From the NCBI RefSeq assembly GCF_900114705.1, contig NZ_FOTW01000010.1, positions 124,001 through 188,000 of the forward strand: a stretch of 64,000 nucleotides of DNA. Reading direction: 5' to 3'. Origin of the DNA: Rugamonas rubra (lineage in GTDB: Bacteria; Pseudomonadota; Gammaproteobacteria; Burkholderiales; Burkholderiaceae_D). The translations under genes were made by a program, and so were the position numbers. Under the pieces are notes generated by a model. That model did not search any database, was not told where the DNA came from, and worked only from the letters and a program-made list of their open reading frames with translations. The stretch's first letter is position 1; every line of letters starts with the position of its first letter. Below are positions 14,211-22,433 of this stretch, in pieces.

Positions 14211-14894
14211 TCAGTCGGCCAGCTCGAGGCGGTAGCCCTGGTTGTAGGCGGTGCGGATGTTGACGGCGCCGGCCAGCGCGGCGGACAGCTTCTTGCGCAG
14301 CTTGTAGACGTGCTGCTCGATGGTGCGGCCGGCCACCTCGCTGCCGCTGCCCCAGATGGCGCTGCCGAGCGTCTCGCGCGAGATGTAGACGCCGGGCGAG
14401 GAGAACAACAGCCAGGCCATGGTGAACTCGCGCGGGGTCAGCTCGATCGGCGCGCCCTGGTAGCAGAAGCTGCCGGCCTCGCGGTCGAGTTGGAAGCCGG
14501 CCAGCTCGATGGCGCGGCGCGCCTGGCGCCGGCCGCAGCGGCGCAGCACGGCGCGGATGCGCGCCACCAGTTCGACCTCCTCGAAGGGGCGCGCCAGCAC
14601 GTCGTCGGCGCCGGCGTTGAGCAGCTCGGCGACCCAGTCGGCGTTGCGCAGCGCCGACAGCGCCAGCACCGGCGTGTTCTCGCCGGCGCGGCAGGCCAGC
14701 CAGGAGAACAGGCTGTCGTCGGCCTGGCCGTCGTCGCCGAGGTCGACCAGGATGAAGTCGAAGCTGCGCCGGTGGATGGCGCGCAGCAGCAGGCTGTCGC
14801 TGGCGAAGCGCTCGCAGGCGAAGCCGGCGCGCGCCAGCGCCAGCCGCAACTGCTCGAACTGCGCCTCGCTGTGGACGTGGCAGGCGATGTTCAT
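14211..14894 (-). CDS. OmpR-family response regulator with a degenerate receiver
   Basis: A 227-residue protein: receiver (1-115) plus winged-helix DNA-binding domain (130-227; LTPREFTMAWLLFSSPGVYI, then RTIEQHVYKLRKKL and NQGYRLEL). A phosphoacceptor-like Asp51 is present (FDFILVDLGDD). However, the usual acidic pair after strand 1 is missing (NIACHVHSEAQ), and the conserved Lys of the KPF motif is Arg (LARPFEEVEL). It may therefore act without phosphorylation, like other orphan atypical regulators. It begins 22 nt after the lytic transglycosylase gene, at the end of the pilus operon, and precedes hrpL by 177 nt. It plausibly links pilus and T3SS expression; no histidine kinase is nearby. 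Confidence 0.85.
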   Translation of the reverse strand: MNIACHVHSEAQFEQLRLALARAGFACERFASDSLLLRAIHRRSFDFILVDLGDDGQADDSLFSWLACRAGENTPVLALSALRNADWVAELLNAGADDVLARPFEEVELVARIRAVLRRCGRRQARRAIELAGFQLDREAGSFCYQGAPIELTPREFTMAWLLFSSPGVYISRETLGSAIWGSGSEVAGRTIEQHVYKLRKKLSAALAGAVNIRTAYNQGYRLELAD

Positions 14895-14916
14895 CCGTGG
14901 CGCGGCAGGGCCGGAC

Positions 14917-15351
14917 TCATTGGCTGGCGCGCTGTTGCAGCGCGGCCGGCGGGATGTTCTGGTAGACGCGCAGCGCGTACTTCAGGCGCAGCGCCGGCTT
15001 GCTGGAGTTGTAGGCGCCGATCGCGTCCCACGAGTTGCCCAGCCTTTGCATGTTCTGCGCCAGTATCCAGGCGCCCACCTGGATGCTGGTGCACGGCTCG
15101 AGCAGCTGCTGCTCGTCCAGGCCGAACTGGCGCAGGCGCGGCAGCCAGCTGCTGTTGATCTGCATCAGGCCGACGTCGTAGGAGCCGTTCTTGTTGCGGT
15201 TCCTGGCCAGCGGGTTCAGGCCCGACTCGGTCTTGGCGATGGCGTACAGCAGCTGCGGGTTGACGTTGTAGCGGGCCGCCGCCTGCTCCCAGCAGGCGTG
15301 CGCGGCGCCCGGCGCCAGCGCCAGGCAGAACAGCGCGGCGCGCGCGCTCAT
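14917..15351 (-). CDS. Lytic transglycosylase of the pilus operon (PilT of R64 / BfpH-like)
   Basis: A 144-residue periplasmic SLT-type enzyme. It has a signal peptide (LFCLALAPGAAHA), a catalytic Glu in LLYAIAKTESGLNPLARN, then SYDVGLMQINSSWLPRL and ILAQNMQRLGNSWDAIGAYN, the IagB/VirB1-like fold. Such enzymes open peptidoglycan for pilus or T3SS passage. The start overlaps the pilV-like stop by ATGA. In R64 the equivalent gene is named pilT; here it lies after pilV. It may also serve the neighbouring injectisome, since Hrp clusters often carry a similar enzyme and none is seen in the T3SS part. Confidence 0.85.
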   Translation of the reverse strand: MSARAALFCLALAPGAAHACWEQAAARYNVNPQLLYAIAKTESGLNPLARNRNKNGSYDVGLMQINSSWLPRLRQFGLDEQQLLEPCTSIQVGAWILAQNMQRLGNSWDAIGAYNSSKPALRLKYALRVYQNIPPAALQQRASQ

Positions 15352-17012
15352 TGGAACAAGTCCATGCTCCAGCCGGTCGACAGCGGCACCTGCTCCACCA
15401 CGCTGCCGTCGTAGCTGCGGAAGCTGGCCCGGGTGTAGGGCGGCTTGGGCCCCTCGAAGGTGGTCCAGGCCGGGCGTATCCACACGCTGTAGCCGGTGCG
15501 GTTGCGCTGCACCGTCTTCGACAGCGTGGCGTTGATGGTCGCCGAGCTGTTCTCGATGCGCACCGACTGGGCGTCGGTGTGGCCGATGCTGGCGCCGGTG
15601 TCGTTGTCGACGATGTCGACCTGCAGCCGCACCTGGCCGCTGACCTTGTCGTTGTTGGCCAGGCCGCGGTTCATCTTGGTCCAGACGTTGACGTTGATCA
15701 GGCCGTTCTTGGTCGGCGTCAGCTGGCGCTTGATCTCGGCCTCCCAGGTGTCGACCTCCTGGTACCAGTTGCGCGGGCCGTGGTAGGGCGTGCTGCAGTC
15801 GGGGTTGGGCACCGCCACGCTGGACGGCAGGATCACCGCGCAGGCGGTGTCGCTGGCCTGCAGCGCCAGGTTGGTCTGCGACTGCCACAGGCCGAACTGG
15901 CAGGACATCACCAGGCCGCTGGCGTCGCGCGCCATGGTGCCGTCCGGGTCGCCGGCCTCGCAGGCGGTCTTGGCCACCACGACGCGGTTGAGCATGGCGT
16001 CGCGGCTGGCCAGGCGGCCGGGCAGCGACAGGTTGCCGTCCTGGTCGACCGCCAGCGCCAGCCACTGGCTGCCGCTCCAGCTGAAGGCGCGGCCCAGCGC
16101 CAGCACCATGCGCACGTCGCCCGGCTGGTTGTCGCCGGCCGGCAGCGCGGCGAAGCTCTCCACCGGGTCCCTCCAGAAGCCCGAGCCCTGGCGCCGCCAG
16201 ACGCCGGACTGGCAGCTCAGCACGCGGCCCTTGGCGTCCACCGCGACCTTGCCGGTGCCGGCGGCCACGGTGCAGCGCGCGTCGCCGGCGTCGTTCTCGG
16301 TGGCCTCGGCGCCGCTGCCGGGCGCCATGTGGATCGGCGCGCGCATCTGGTTCAGCTCCGGCCGGCCCGGCACCTCGTTGCGGTAGAGGAAGTCGGTGGA
16401 CAACTGGCCCGGCCCGTCGAAGAACAGGTTCGACACCAGGTGGCCGCCGTCGTCGGCGCCGCCGCCGAGCGCCGCCGCGGCGGCGCCCGGGCACTTGGCG
16501 CCCTGGTAGGCGGCGGTGGCCATGCTCCAGGAGGCGCCGCGCGCGGTGCCGGGCGCCGCCTCGGCGATGTAGCCGCTGCCCTGGCCGGCGCCGGCCGCCA
16601 CCGCCGCGATGTTCTTGTCGGCGATCTTCTGGCCGCCGCTGCCGACGATCAGCGCGTCGAGCTTGCCGCTGCCCGGCACCGGCTGGCGCAGCAGCACGCA
16701 GCTGGTCTGCTGGAAGCCGTTCCGCGGCGCGAAGCCGTCCGGCAGGAAGTGCTGCGCCTTGAGCATGGCGATGTCCACCGTCGCCACGCTGGCCGCCGTC
16801 GGCGTGGCCGCCAACAGCGCCTGGTAGTTGGCGCCGATGTAGCGGCGCGCCGCCGCCACCACCTGCGCCTGGTATAGCGCCGCCTGCTGGCCCTCGCCGT
16901 CGTCGAGCGCGTCGCCTATCATCGCCGACAGGCCTGCCATCATGATCGAGCCGATCGCCAGCGCGCCTATCATTTCTATCAACGTCATGCCGCCCTGCCT
17001 GCTGTTCTTCAT
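15348..17012 (-). CDS. pilV: PilV-like minor pilin/tip adhesin
   Basis: A 554-residue protein with a type IV prepilin leader MKNSRQGG cleaved before MTLIEMIGALAIGSIMMAGL (Glu at +5). Next is a pilin-like region and then repeated modules with paired Cys (GRVLSCQSGVWR; GLVMSCQFGLWQ), as in the N-terminal constant part of R64 PilV. The C-terminal 150 residues (PRNWYQEVDTWEAEIKRQLT onward) are a beta-rich domain unlike the pilin part and probably form the binding tip. I chose ATG 17012 because GAGG precedes it; an ATG four codons earlier lacks that. R64 varies this C-terminus with a shufflon, but no invertible segments or recombinase are visible here. Confidence 0.8.
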   Translation of the reverse strand: MKNSRQGGMTLIEMIGALAIGSIMMAGLSAMIGDALDDGEGQQAALYQAQVVAAARRYIGANYQALLAATPTAASVATVDIAMLKAQHFLPDGFAPRNGFQQTSCVLLRQPVPGSGKLDALIVGSGGQKIADKNIAAVAAGAGQGSGYIAEAAPGTARGASWSMATAAYQGAKCPGAAAAALGGGADDGGHLVSNLFFDGPGQLSTDFLYRNEVPGRPELNQMRAPIHMAPGSGAEATENDAGDARCTVAAGTGKVAVDAKGRVLSCQSGVWRRQGSGFWRDPVESFAALPAGDNQPGDVRMVLALGRAFSWSGSQWLALAVDQDGNLSLPGRLASRDAMLNRVVVAKTACEAGDPDGTMARDASGLVMSCQFGLWQSQTNLALQASDTACAVILPSSVAVPNPDCSTPYHGPRNWYQEVDTWEAEIKRQLTPTKNGLINVNVWTKMNRGLANNDKVSGQVRLQVDIVDNDTGASIGHTDAQSVRIENSSATINATLSKTVQRNRTGYSVWIRPAWTTFEGPKPPYTRASFRSYDGSVVEQVPLSTGWSMDLFQ

Positions 17013-17020
17013 CGTCGTCC

Positions 17021-17060
17021 TCATTGGGTGTGAGCGCGCCTCATTGGGTGTGAGCGCGCC
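17021..17060. repeat. 20-bp tandem duplication at the pilM-pilV junction
   Basis: The 20 bases TCATTGGGTGTGAGCGCGCC occur twice in a row (17021-17040, 17041-17060), followed by TCATTG at the pilM stop. On the minus strand each copy carries CAATGAGG, a stop/start-like overlap motif. The duplication looks recent and inserts 40 nt between two genes that probably once overlapped. Confidence 0.85.
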
Positions 17061-17558
17061 TCATTGCGCCGCCACGATCCAGACCGGGCTGCCGTCCGGG
17101 ATGGCCGCGTCGGCCGGGGTGGGCAGCGGGATCCGGGTGTCGCCGAAAATGGGCGAGTACAAAGTGCTGTCGCCGCTGCGGTAGACGCCGGCCAGCACCG
17201 AGTTGCGCGACAGGCGCACGACGTCGGCCACGATGTTCTCGGCCGGCGCCTGCGCCGCGTAGATGTAGATGGTGCCGGCGGCGGCGCGGTAGTTGGCCCA
17301 GGGCGTGGCCGCCGCCGCGCCGTTCAGCGGCGACCAGGCGGGCAGCGCGCCGCTGGCGCGCAGCGTGGCCAGGTCGACGCTGCGCTGGCCGCCGGGGTGG
17401 CCGGCGAAGTAGCGCGCCACGGCGTCGCGGTACAGCGCCATGCCCTCGGCCAGGCTGTCGGCCCGGGCCTGGCTTTGCGCCTCGAGGCCGGCCTTGTCGG
17501 CGACGGCGTAGTAGCCGGCGAGGGAAACGAGCGCGGTCAACACCGCCAGGTTCCACAT
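17061..17558 (-). CDS. pilM: PilM-like thin-pilus assembly protein
   Basis: A 165-residue protein with one N-terminal membrane helix (LAVLTALVSLAGYYAVADKA) and a periplasmic alpha/beta domain (ALYRDAVARYFAGHPG; TIYIYAAQAP). R64 PilM is a similar-sized, single-pass inner-membrane protein needed for thin pilus formation. The gene abuts the ATPase stop with no spacer. The exact role in the family is not known. Confidence 0.6.
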   Translation of the reverse strand: MWNLAVLTALVSLAGYYAVADKAGLEAQSQARADSLAEGMALYRDAVARYFAGHPGGQRSVDLATLRASGALPAWSPLNGAAAATPWANYRAAAGTIYIYAAQAPAENIVADVVRLSRNSVLAGVYRSGDSTLYSPIFGDTRIPLPTPADAAIPDGSPVWIVAAQ

Positions 17559-18536
17559 CTAGGCCGCCGCCATTCTTTGCGCCGCCGCGTTGGCGCTGAT
17601 CATCGACGCCATCTGCCGGCGCAGCTCCGAGGCCAGCATCTCGTGGTCGCCGTTGCGCAGCGAGGCGCGCACCGCCGCCGCGCCGCGCAGCGACAGCAGC
17701 TCGGCCTTGAGCATCACCTTCGGACCGCGCAGCAGCTGCTGGTGCAGCACCGCGCCCAGGCCGTCGGCCAGCAGCGCCTGGCTGCGTTCGGCCGGCAGCT
17801 TGTGGCTGGCCAGCGCCTGCAGCTTGCCGACCGCCTGCGCCACGCTGTCGGCCAGCATGGTGGTGACGATCAGGTGGCCGCTGACGCTGGCCTGCAGCAC
17901 CTCGACGGCGGTCTCGTGGTCGCCGATCTCGTCGATCAGGATGGTCTGCGCGCCCGAGCGCAGCAACTGGCGGAAGGCGCCGGCGAAATGGCGCGGCTCG
18001 GCCGGCATGCTGGTCTGGAAACAGATGCCCTGGCCGTGGCTGCCCTCCAGCGGCAGCTCGATCGGCCGCTCGCCGGTGACGGCCACGCCGCCGTGCGCCC
18101 GCAGGCGGTCGCGCAGCAGCGCGCAGGCGCTCATCGTCTTGCCCGACTTGGCGGCGCCGGCGACGATCACCAGGCCGCACAGCTCGCGCGCCATCAGCTG
18201 GTGCAGGTAGGCCTGCGGCAGCCCCAGCGCGGCCAGCGAGTCGACCCGGCCGGCCATCTTGCGCAGCACGAAGGTCAGGCCGGCCACCGCGCGCAGCACG
18301 GTGACGCGGTAGTTGACCTCGTCGTGGCTGACCTGGAAGGCGCTGGCCGCCGGCGTGCCGTCGAGGCGGCCCCGGCACAGCTCGGCCAGGCGGTCCAGGT
18401 CGGCGCGCAGGGCCGGCCCGGCGCACAGCGGGTTGGCCGGCGCGCCCGGCACGTCGGAGAAGCGCTCGGCCACGCCGGGGTGGCCCAGGTACAGGTCGGA
18501 GAAGTCGAGTTCCCGCACTTTGCTGGCGTGGCTCAT
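17559..18536 (-). CDS. PilT/BfpF-like pilus ATPase (retraction-type)
   Basis: A 325-residue GspE-superfamily ATPase. It has Walker A VAGAAKSGKT at about residue 125, an Asp-box/His-box region, Walker B TILIDEIGDHETAVEVLQAS with its Glu, and TTMLADSVAQAV corresponding to the His box. It lacks the long N-terminal domain and the paired CxxC motif of the assembly ATPase, which is the pattern of retraction ATPases such as PilT and BfpF. R64-type clusters normally carry only one ATPase, whereas bundle-forming pili have two. The ATG at 18536 was preferred over a TTG six codons earlier; neither has a strong ribosome site. A modulator ATPase is the alternative. Confidence 0.7.
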   Translation of the reverse strand: MSHASKVRELDFSDLYLGHPGVAERFSDVPGAPANPLCAGPALRADLDRLAELCRGRLDGTPAASAFQVSHDEVNYRVTVLRAVAGLTFVLRKMAGRVDSLAALGLPQAYLHQLMARELCGLVIVAGAAKSGKTMSACALLRDRLRAHGGVAVTGERPIELPLEGSHGQGICFQTSMPAEPRHFAGAFRQLLRSGAQTILIDEIGDHETAVEVLQASVSGHLIVTTMLADSVAQAVGKLQALASHKLPAERSQALLADGLGAVLHQQLLRGPKVMLKAELLSLRGAAAVRASLRNGDHEMLASELRRQMASMISANAAAQRMAAA

Positions 18537-18560
18537 CGGTCGTGGCTCGCTCAAGGGGGC

Positions 18561-19109
18561 TCAGTTCGCGGCGAAGGTGAGCTTGTTGGCGCTGGCATCC
18601 GCGCAGACACCCAGGGCCGCCTCGGCGTTGACCGGGAAGGTGGTGACCCCGCCCTTGCCGCCGTTGTCGATCTTGGTCCAGCCGTTGGCGCCGGTGACCA
18701 GGTTGATGCAAACGTCCTGCGGCACCGCCGGATAGCCGATGACGAAGGAGCCGCCGTTCGGTCCCGGCGTCACCGTGACGGCGCCGCCCCAGGAGTTGGT
18801 CACGGTCTTCGCCTCCGTGTCGACCACCAGCGAGCCGGGAATGGCGTGCGCCGCGATCAGCGTGGAGACGATGGTGGCCGGGTAGGTCTGGCCGGAATAC
18901 AGCTTCTTGACGGCGGTGCGCAGCGACACCACCTCCTCCGAGGCCTGGTTGGAGCGGGCGTTGCCGAAGGCGCTGCTGAGCAGCGAGACGGCACCCAGGA
19001 TGACGATGGCGGCGATGCCGAGATAGGCGATGCCCTCCAACAGCGAGGCGCCGCGCTGGCGGCCACGGAAGGCGACGACGCCGAATTTGTTGATGGAAGC
19101 TTTCTTCAT
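18561..19109 (-). CDS. pilS: PilS-like major type IVb pilin
   Basis: A 182-residue prepilin. It has a 20-residue basic leader ending GRQRG, then ASLLEGIAYLGIAAIVILGA with Glu at +5, and a mature N-terminus that is not Phe: the type IVb pattern. The C-terminal domain has two Cys (QDVCINLVTGANGW; ALGVCADASAN) for the D-region disulfide, as in PilS/TcpA-like pilins. The ATG at 19109 follows GAGG. No prepilin peptidase (pilU) is in this operon, so processing must use an enzyme encoded elsewhere, probably the chromosomal PilD. Confidence 0.85.
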   Translation of the reverse strand: MKKASINKFGVVAFRGRQRGASLLEGIAYLGIAAIVILGAVSLLSSAFGNARSNQASEEVVSLRTAVKKLYSGQTYPATIVSTLIAAHAIPGSLVVDTEAKTVTNSWGGAVTVTPGPNGGSFVIGYPAVPQDVCINLVTGANGWTKIDNGGKGGVTTFPVNAEAALGVCADASANKLTFAAN

Positions 19110-19160
19110 GGTGCGGTTCCTCATTTCAAAGTAAAAGAAAAATCAACGAACACAAAAAAA

Positions 19161-20237
19161 TCAATGGACCGCGCGCGTCATCGTGGCGATCTCCTGCTGG
19201 ATGCCGAAGAAGCCGGCCACCAGCCAGGCGATGACCACGGCCAGCGTGACGATCGCGCAGCCGTTCAACACCTTCATTTGCAGCGTGACCTGTTCGATGC
19301 CCTCCTCCATCCACTCGTCGGCGAGCAGCTTGAGCGCCTGGGCGAAGCCCTTGTACTCGGCGTAGACGCAGAGGTCGTCGACCACCTCGCGCGAGGGGAA
19401 GCCGTAGCCGGCGTTGCGCAGCGCCTCGCCGCAGTTCAGGCCCGACTTGACGCCGAGCAGGGCGCCGTCGAGGCGCTCGCGCAGCCAGGGGTCGGCCATG
19501 TCGGACAGGCGCATCAGCGACTTCTCCACCGTGATGCCGGCGAACTGCAGGGCCGAGAAGGCCATCAGGAAGCCGCTGCCGACCACCAGCCGGTACACCG
19601 AGTACGGCGCGAAGCGGTCGGCCAGCACGCGCAGGTCGCCGCGCCAGCGCGGCAGCGACAGCAGCAGCGCGGCCAGCAGCGCGGCGGCGGCCAGCAGCGC
19701 GTACAGCATCCAATGCTGCACCAGCTGCGACATCAGGTACAGCGACTTGGCGGCGCCGTGCCAGCCGCTCGGGTCGACCATGCGGGCGAACTGCGGAATG
19801 ACGCGGGTGCCGAACAGGTAGATGTAGGCCAGCACCAGCGCGAACACGGCGGCCGGGTAGACCGCCCCGCCGAGGATCACGTTGCGGATCTTCCTGGCCG
19901 CCTGCACCACGTCGATCAGCGCCATCAGCGTCGCCTCCAGCCGGCCCGACTGCTCGCCGGCCAGCAGGATCATCTGCTCGGTGCGCGGCACCCACCAGGC
20001 CAGCGCCTCGGCCAGCAGGCGGCCGTTCTGCACCATGCGGCGGCAGTCGTCGAGCACCAGCGCCAGCGGATCGTTGGGCTGCTTGCCCTGCTGCGAGGCG
20101 CGCCCCTGCAGCTCCTCCATGATGCGCAGCAGCGGCAGGCCGTTGCCCAGCATCTTGGCGATCTTGCGGTACAGCCGCAGCCGCACCGTGTCGGTCAGCT
20201 GGCTCCTGGCCCAGCGCCGTTGCAGCTCAAGCGCCAT
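19161..20237 (-). CDS. pilR: PilR-like polytopic pilus assembly protein (GspF family)
   Basis: A 358-residue GspF/PilC-type inner-membrane platform protein. It has two GspF domains (TDTVRLRLYRKIAKMLGNGL with LLAGEQSGRLEATL; APYSVYRLVVGSGFLMAFSA with the second copy) and three hydrophobic segments, the last at GCAIVTLAVVIAWLVAGFFG. It connects the cytoplasmic ATPase to pilin extraction. It overlaps the pilQ-like gene by 11 nt. Confidence 0.85.
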   Translation of the reverse strand: MALELQRRWARSQLTDTVRLRLYRKIAKMLGNGLPLLRIMEELQGRASQQGKQPNDPLALVLDDCRRMVQNGRLLAEALAWWVPRTEQMILLAGEQSGRLEATLMALIDVVQAARKIRNVILGGAVYPAAVFALVLAYIYLFGTRVIPQFARMVDPSGWHGAAKSLYLMSQLVQHWMLYALLAAAALLAALLLSLPRWRGDLRVLADRFAPYSVYRLVVGSGFLMAFSALQFAGITVEKSLMRLSDMADPWLRERLDGALLGVKSGLNCGEALRNAGYGFPSREVVDDLCVYAEYKGFAQALKLLADEWMEEGIEQVTLQMKVLNGCAIVTLAVVIAWLVAGFFGIQQEIATMTRAVH

Positions 20238-21888
20238 GGCCGCCCCCGCCGTCGCTGGCGGCCAGGTGGCCGACCGTCTTCTCCGCCATCTGCGGGTCGA
20301 CCAGGCCGGCGGCGACCTTCTCCAGCGCGTGTTCGAGCAGCGTGCGCCCGCCCAGCGCGCCGCGCCAGTGGGCCACGGCGGCGACCTTCTCGCCGGCGCG
20401 CAGGTGCTGGAAGAACCGTTCGTCGGGCAGGATCACCTCGGCCACCACGCTGCGCCCCACGGTGCCCTGCTGGCGGCAGTGGGCGCAGCCGGGGCCGGCG
20501 ACGCAGACGCCGTCGAGCTTGCCGCCCAGCGCCAGGCGCAGGCGCGCCAGCAGGGCCGGCGCCGGCGCCCGCTGCGGCGCCGACTCGGCCAGGTCGGCCA
20601 GGCGCAGCTTGCAGCGCGGGCACAGCAGCTTGACCAGGCGCTGGCTGATCAGGCCGGTGATCACCGTGTGGTCGGCCACCAGGCCGAGCGGCAGGCCCAG
20701 GTCGAGCAGGCGGTCGACGATGGCCACCGCGCTGTTGGCGTGCACCGTGGTCCAGACCTGGTGCCCGGTCATCGCCGCGCGCAGCGCGTTCTGCGCCGAG
20801 GCGCGGTCGCGCATTTCGCCGATCATGATGGTGTCCGGGTCGAGCCGCAACGCGTTGCTGATGGCGGCGGCGAACAGGCGGGCGCGCTCGTCCTCGCCGG
20901 CGGCGTTGGTGACCGAGGTCTGCACCGCGCCCTCGATCGGGTACTCGACCGGGTCCTCCACCGTCATCACGTGCAGCCGACCCTGGGCCTCGAGCAGGGC
21001 GCCGCTGAGCACGCGCTGCAGCGTGGTCGACTTGCCCGAGCCGGTCGGCCCGCTGATGATGTTCATGCCGATCGGCTGCTCCTTCAAATGCTGGATCTGC
21101 GCCGCCTGCGCGGCGGCGAAGCCGAGCGGCAGCAGGTCGATGTTGTCGCCGGCGTCGTTGTAGAGCAGGCGCAGCACCATCAGCGCGCCGTCGCTGGTCG
21201 GCGCGGTGGCGATGCGCACGCCGTACAACTGGGCCGGCAGCTTGTCGCGGTCGGCGATGCTGGCGTCCTGCCGCTCGGTCGGCTTGTACGAGCTGTCCGA
21301 CACCGACGTCATGGCGCCGTACAGCGTGGCCAGCAGGCGCTCGCCGTACTCGCGCGTCTGGCAGCCGGCGCGCAGCAGGTCGTTGTGGACGCGGAAGTAG
21401 ATCTCCGTCGCGTCCTTGCGCACGCGCAGGTGGATGTCGGAGGCGCGCTCCTGGCAGGCGCGCTTGAGCAGCTCCTTGGCCGTCACCTGCATCATGGTGT
21501 GCTCCTGGTGGCGGCCGGCCGCCGCGCCGCCGCCGCGGTAGGCCCGCTCGACGCTGGCGATGTCGACGAACTGCACGCGGCAGCCGTGGCCCAGCTTGTC
21601 GAGGCGGGCGCGGTAGGACAGCACGTGGCCGTTCAGCTCCTGGCCCTCGGCCACCAGCAGGCGGCCGTCGGCCAGCAGGCAGAGCATCTTGCGCTCCTCG
21701 GCGCTGGCCTCGAAGGGGCCGGCGGCGCTGAGCACGGCGGCGGCGGCCGGCGCGGCCGGCGCGGCCGGCGTTGCCTGGGCCAGCGCGGCGCGCAGCGCGG
21801 CCTTGGCCTCGGCGCCGGCGGCGCCGGCGCCGGCGGCGGCGAAGGCGGCGGCCTGGACCTGCGGCCGCCGCCAGCCCGCCGGCCTCAC
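20227..21888 (-). CDS. pilQ: PilQ-like assembly ATPase (GspE family)
   Basis: A 553-residue hexameric ATPase powering pilus extension. It has an Ala-rich N-terminus with a small domain to about 130 and an N2 domain (ELLKRACQERASDIHLRVRK). The catalytic core carries Walker A IISGPTGSGKSTTLQRVL, Asp box VEDPVEYPIEGAVQTSV, Walker B DTIMIGEMRDRASAQNAL and His box TTVHANSAVAIVDRL. A tetracysteine zinc site (CPRCKL and CAHCRQ) marks assembly-type ATPases. It begins with GTG overlapping the pilP stop (GTGA). Confidence 0.9.
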   Translation of the reverse strand: MRPAGWRRPQVQAAAFAAAGAGAAGAEAKAALRAALAQATPAAPAAPAAAAVLSAAGPFEASAEERKMLCLLADGRLLVAEGQELNGHVLSYRARLDKLGHGCRVQFVDIASVERAYRGGGAAAGRHQEHTMMQVTAKELLKRACQERASDIHLRVRKDATEIYFRVHNDLLRAGCQTREYGERLLATLYGAMTSVSDSSYKPTERQDASIADRDKLPAQLYGVRIATAPTSDGALMVLRLLYNDAGDNIDLLPLGFAAAQAAQIQHLKEQPIGMNIISGPTGSGKSTTLQRVLSGALLEAQGRLHVMTVEDPVEYPIEGAVQTSVTNAAGEDERARLFAAAISNALRLDPDTIMIGEMRDRASAQNALRAAMTGHQVWTTVHANSAVAIVDRLLDLGLPLGLVADHTVITGLISQRLVKLLCPRCKLRLADLAESAPQRAPAPALLARLRLALGGKLDGVCVAGPGCAHCRQQGTVGRSVVAEVILPDERFFQHLRAGEKVAAVAHWRGALGGRTLLEHALEKVAAGLVDPQMAEKTVGHLAASDGGGGHGA

Positions 21889-22433
21889 TTGCCCCCCCCG
21901 GGCGGCAGCCCCATCGACATCGGCAGCGACATCGGCAGCGGCGGCGGCAGCGGCACGCCGGCGCTGGGGAAGTTGGGGTTGAAGGTGGCCGGCGGGCGGG
22001 CGTTGGCGGCCAGGCGCACGCGCCGCTTCTTGCCGGTCTGGACGATCACCTCGTTGCTGCGGATCGACACCACCTTCATGCCGTTCGACAGCACCTCGCC
22101 GACCTGGGCGTCGACCTGGGTGCCGTTGTTCAGCTCCAGCGTGGCGTACAGCGTCTTGCCGATGCCCTCGATCGAGCGGATCACCGGGTCGCCCAGCACG
22201 GCGTTCTGCACCATCATCTCGTTGAGCTGCTGCTTGGCGACGATGTCGTTCTGCTTGCTCATGATGTTGACCTGGACCTCGAGCTGCTTCTCGCGCGCCT
22301 TCAGCACCAGGGTCTCGGCCTCGATGCGGGTGAGCCGGTCGGCGGCCGTCTCGGCCGCCGTGGCGGCCGGCGGGGCGCTCGTCAGCGCGGCCAGCAACAG
22401 CAGCGCGGGGGTCGGGCGGGGGCTATTTCGCAT
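21885..22433 (-). CDS. pilP: PilP-like pilus assembly protein
   Basis: A 182-residue periplasmic protein. It has a signal peptide (ALLLLAALTSAPPAATAA), then a coiled coil (RLTRIEAETLVLKAREKQLE, IMSKQNDIVAKQQ), then a beta domain (IEGIGKTLYATLELNNGTQV, DAQVGEVLSNGMKVVSI) and a Pro-rich tail. This is the layout of R64/TraP-like PilP, which links the inner-membrane PilO and the secretin PilN. It overlaps pilO by 11 nt. Confidence 0.75.
   Translation of the reverse strand: MRNSPRPTPALLLLAALTSAPPAATAAETAADRLTRIEAETLVLKAREKQLEVQVNIMSKQNDIVAKQQLNEMMVQNAVLGDPVIRSIEGIGKTLYATLELNNGTQVDAQVGEVLSNGMKVVSIRSNEVIVQTGKKRRVRLAANARPPATFNPNFPSAGVPLPPPLPMSLPMSMGLPPGGGK

Noticed and set aside
15348..17012. A shufflon in the pilV-like gene
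   Set aside because: No inverted sfx-like repeats, no alternative 3' ends and no recombinase gene next to it.
17064..20633. A 1189-codon plus-strand open frame across the pilus genes
   Set aside because: Antisense to pilM-, ATPase-, pilS- and pilR-like genes, all of which have clear family motifs; composition is that of a GC-driven shadow.
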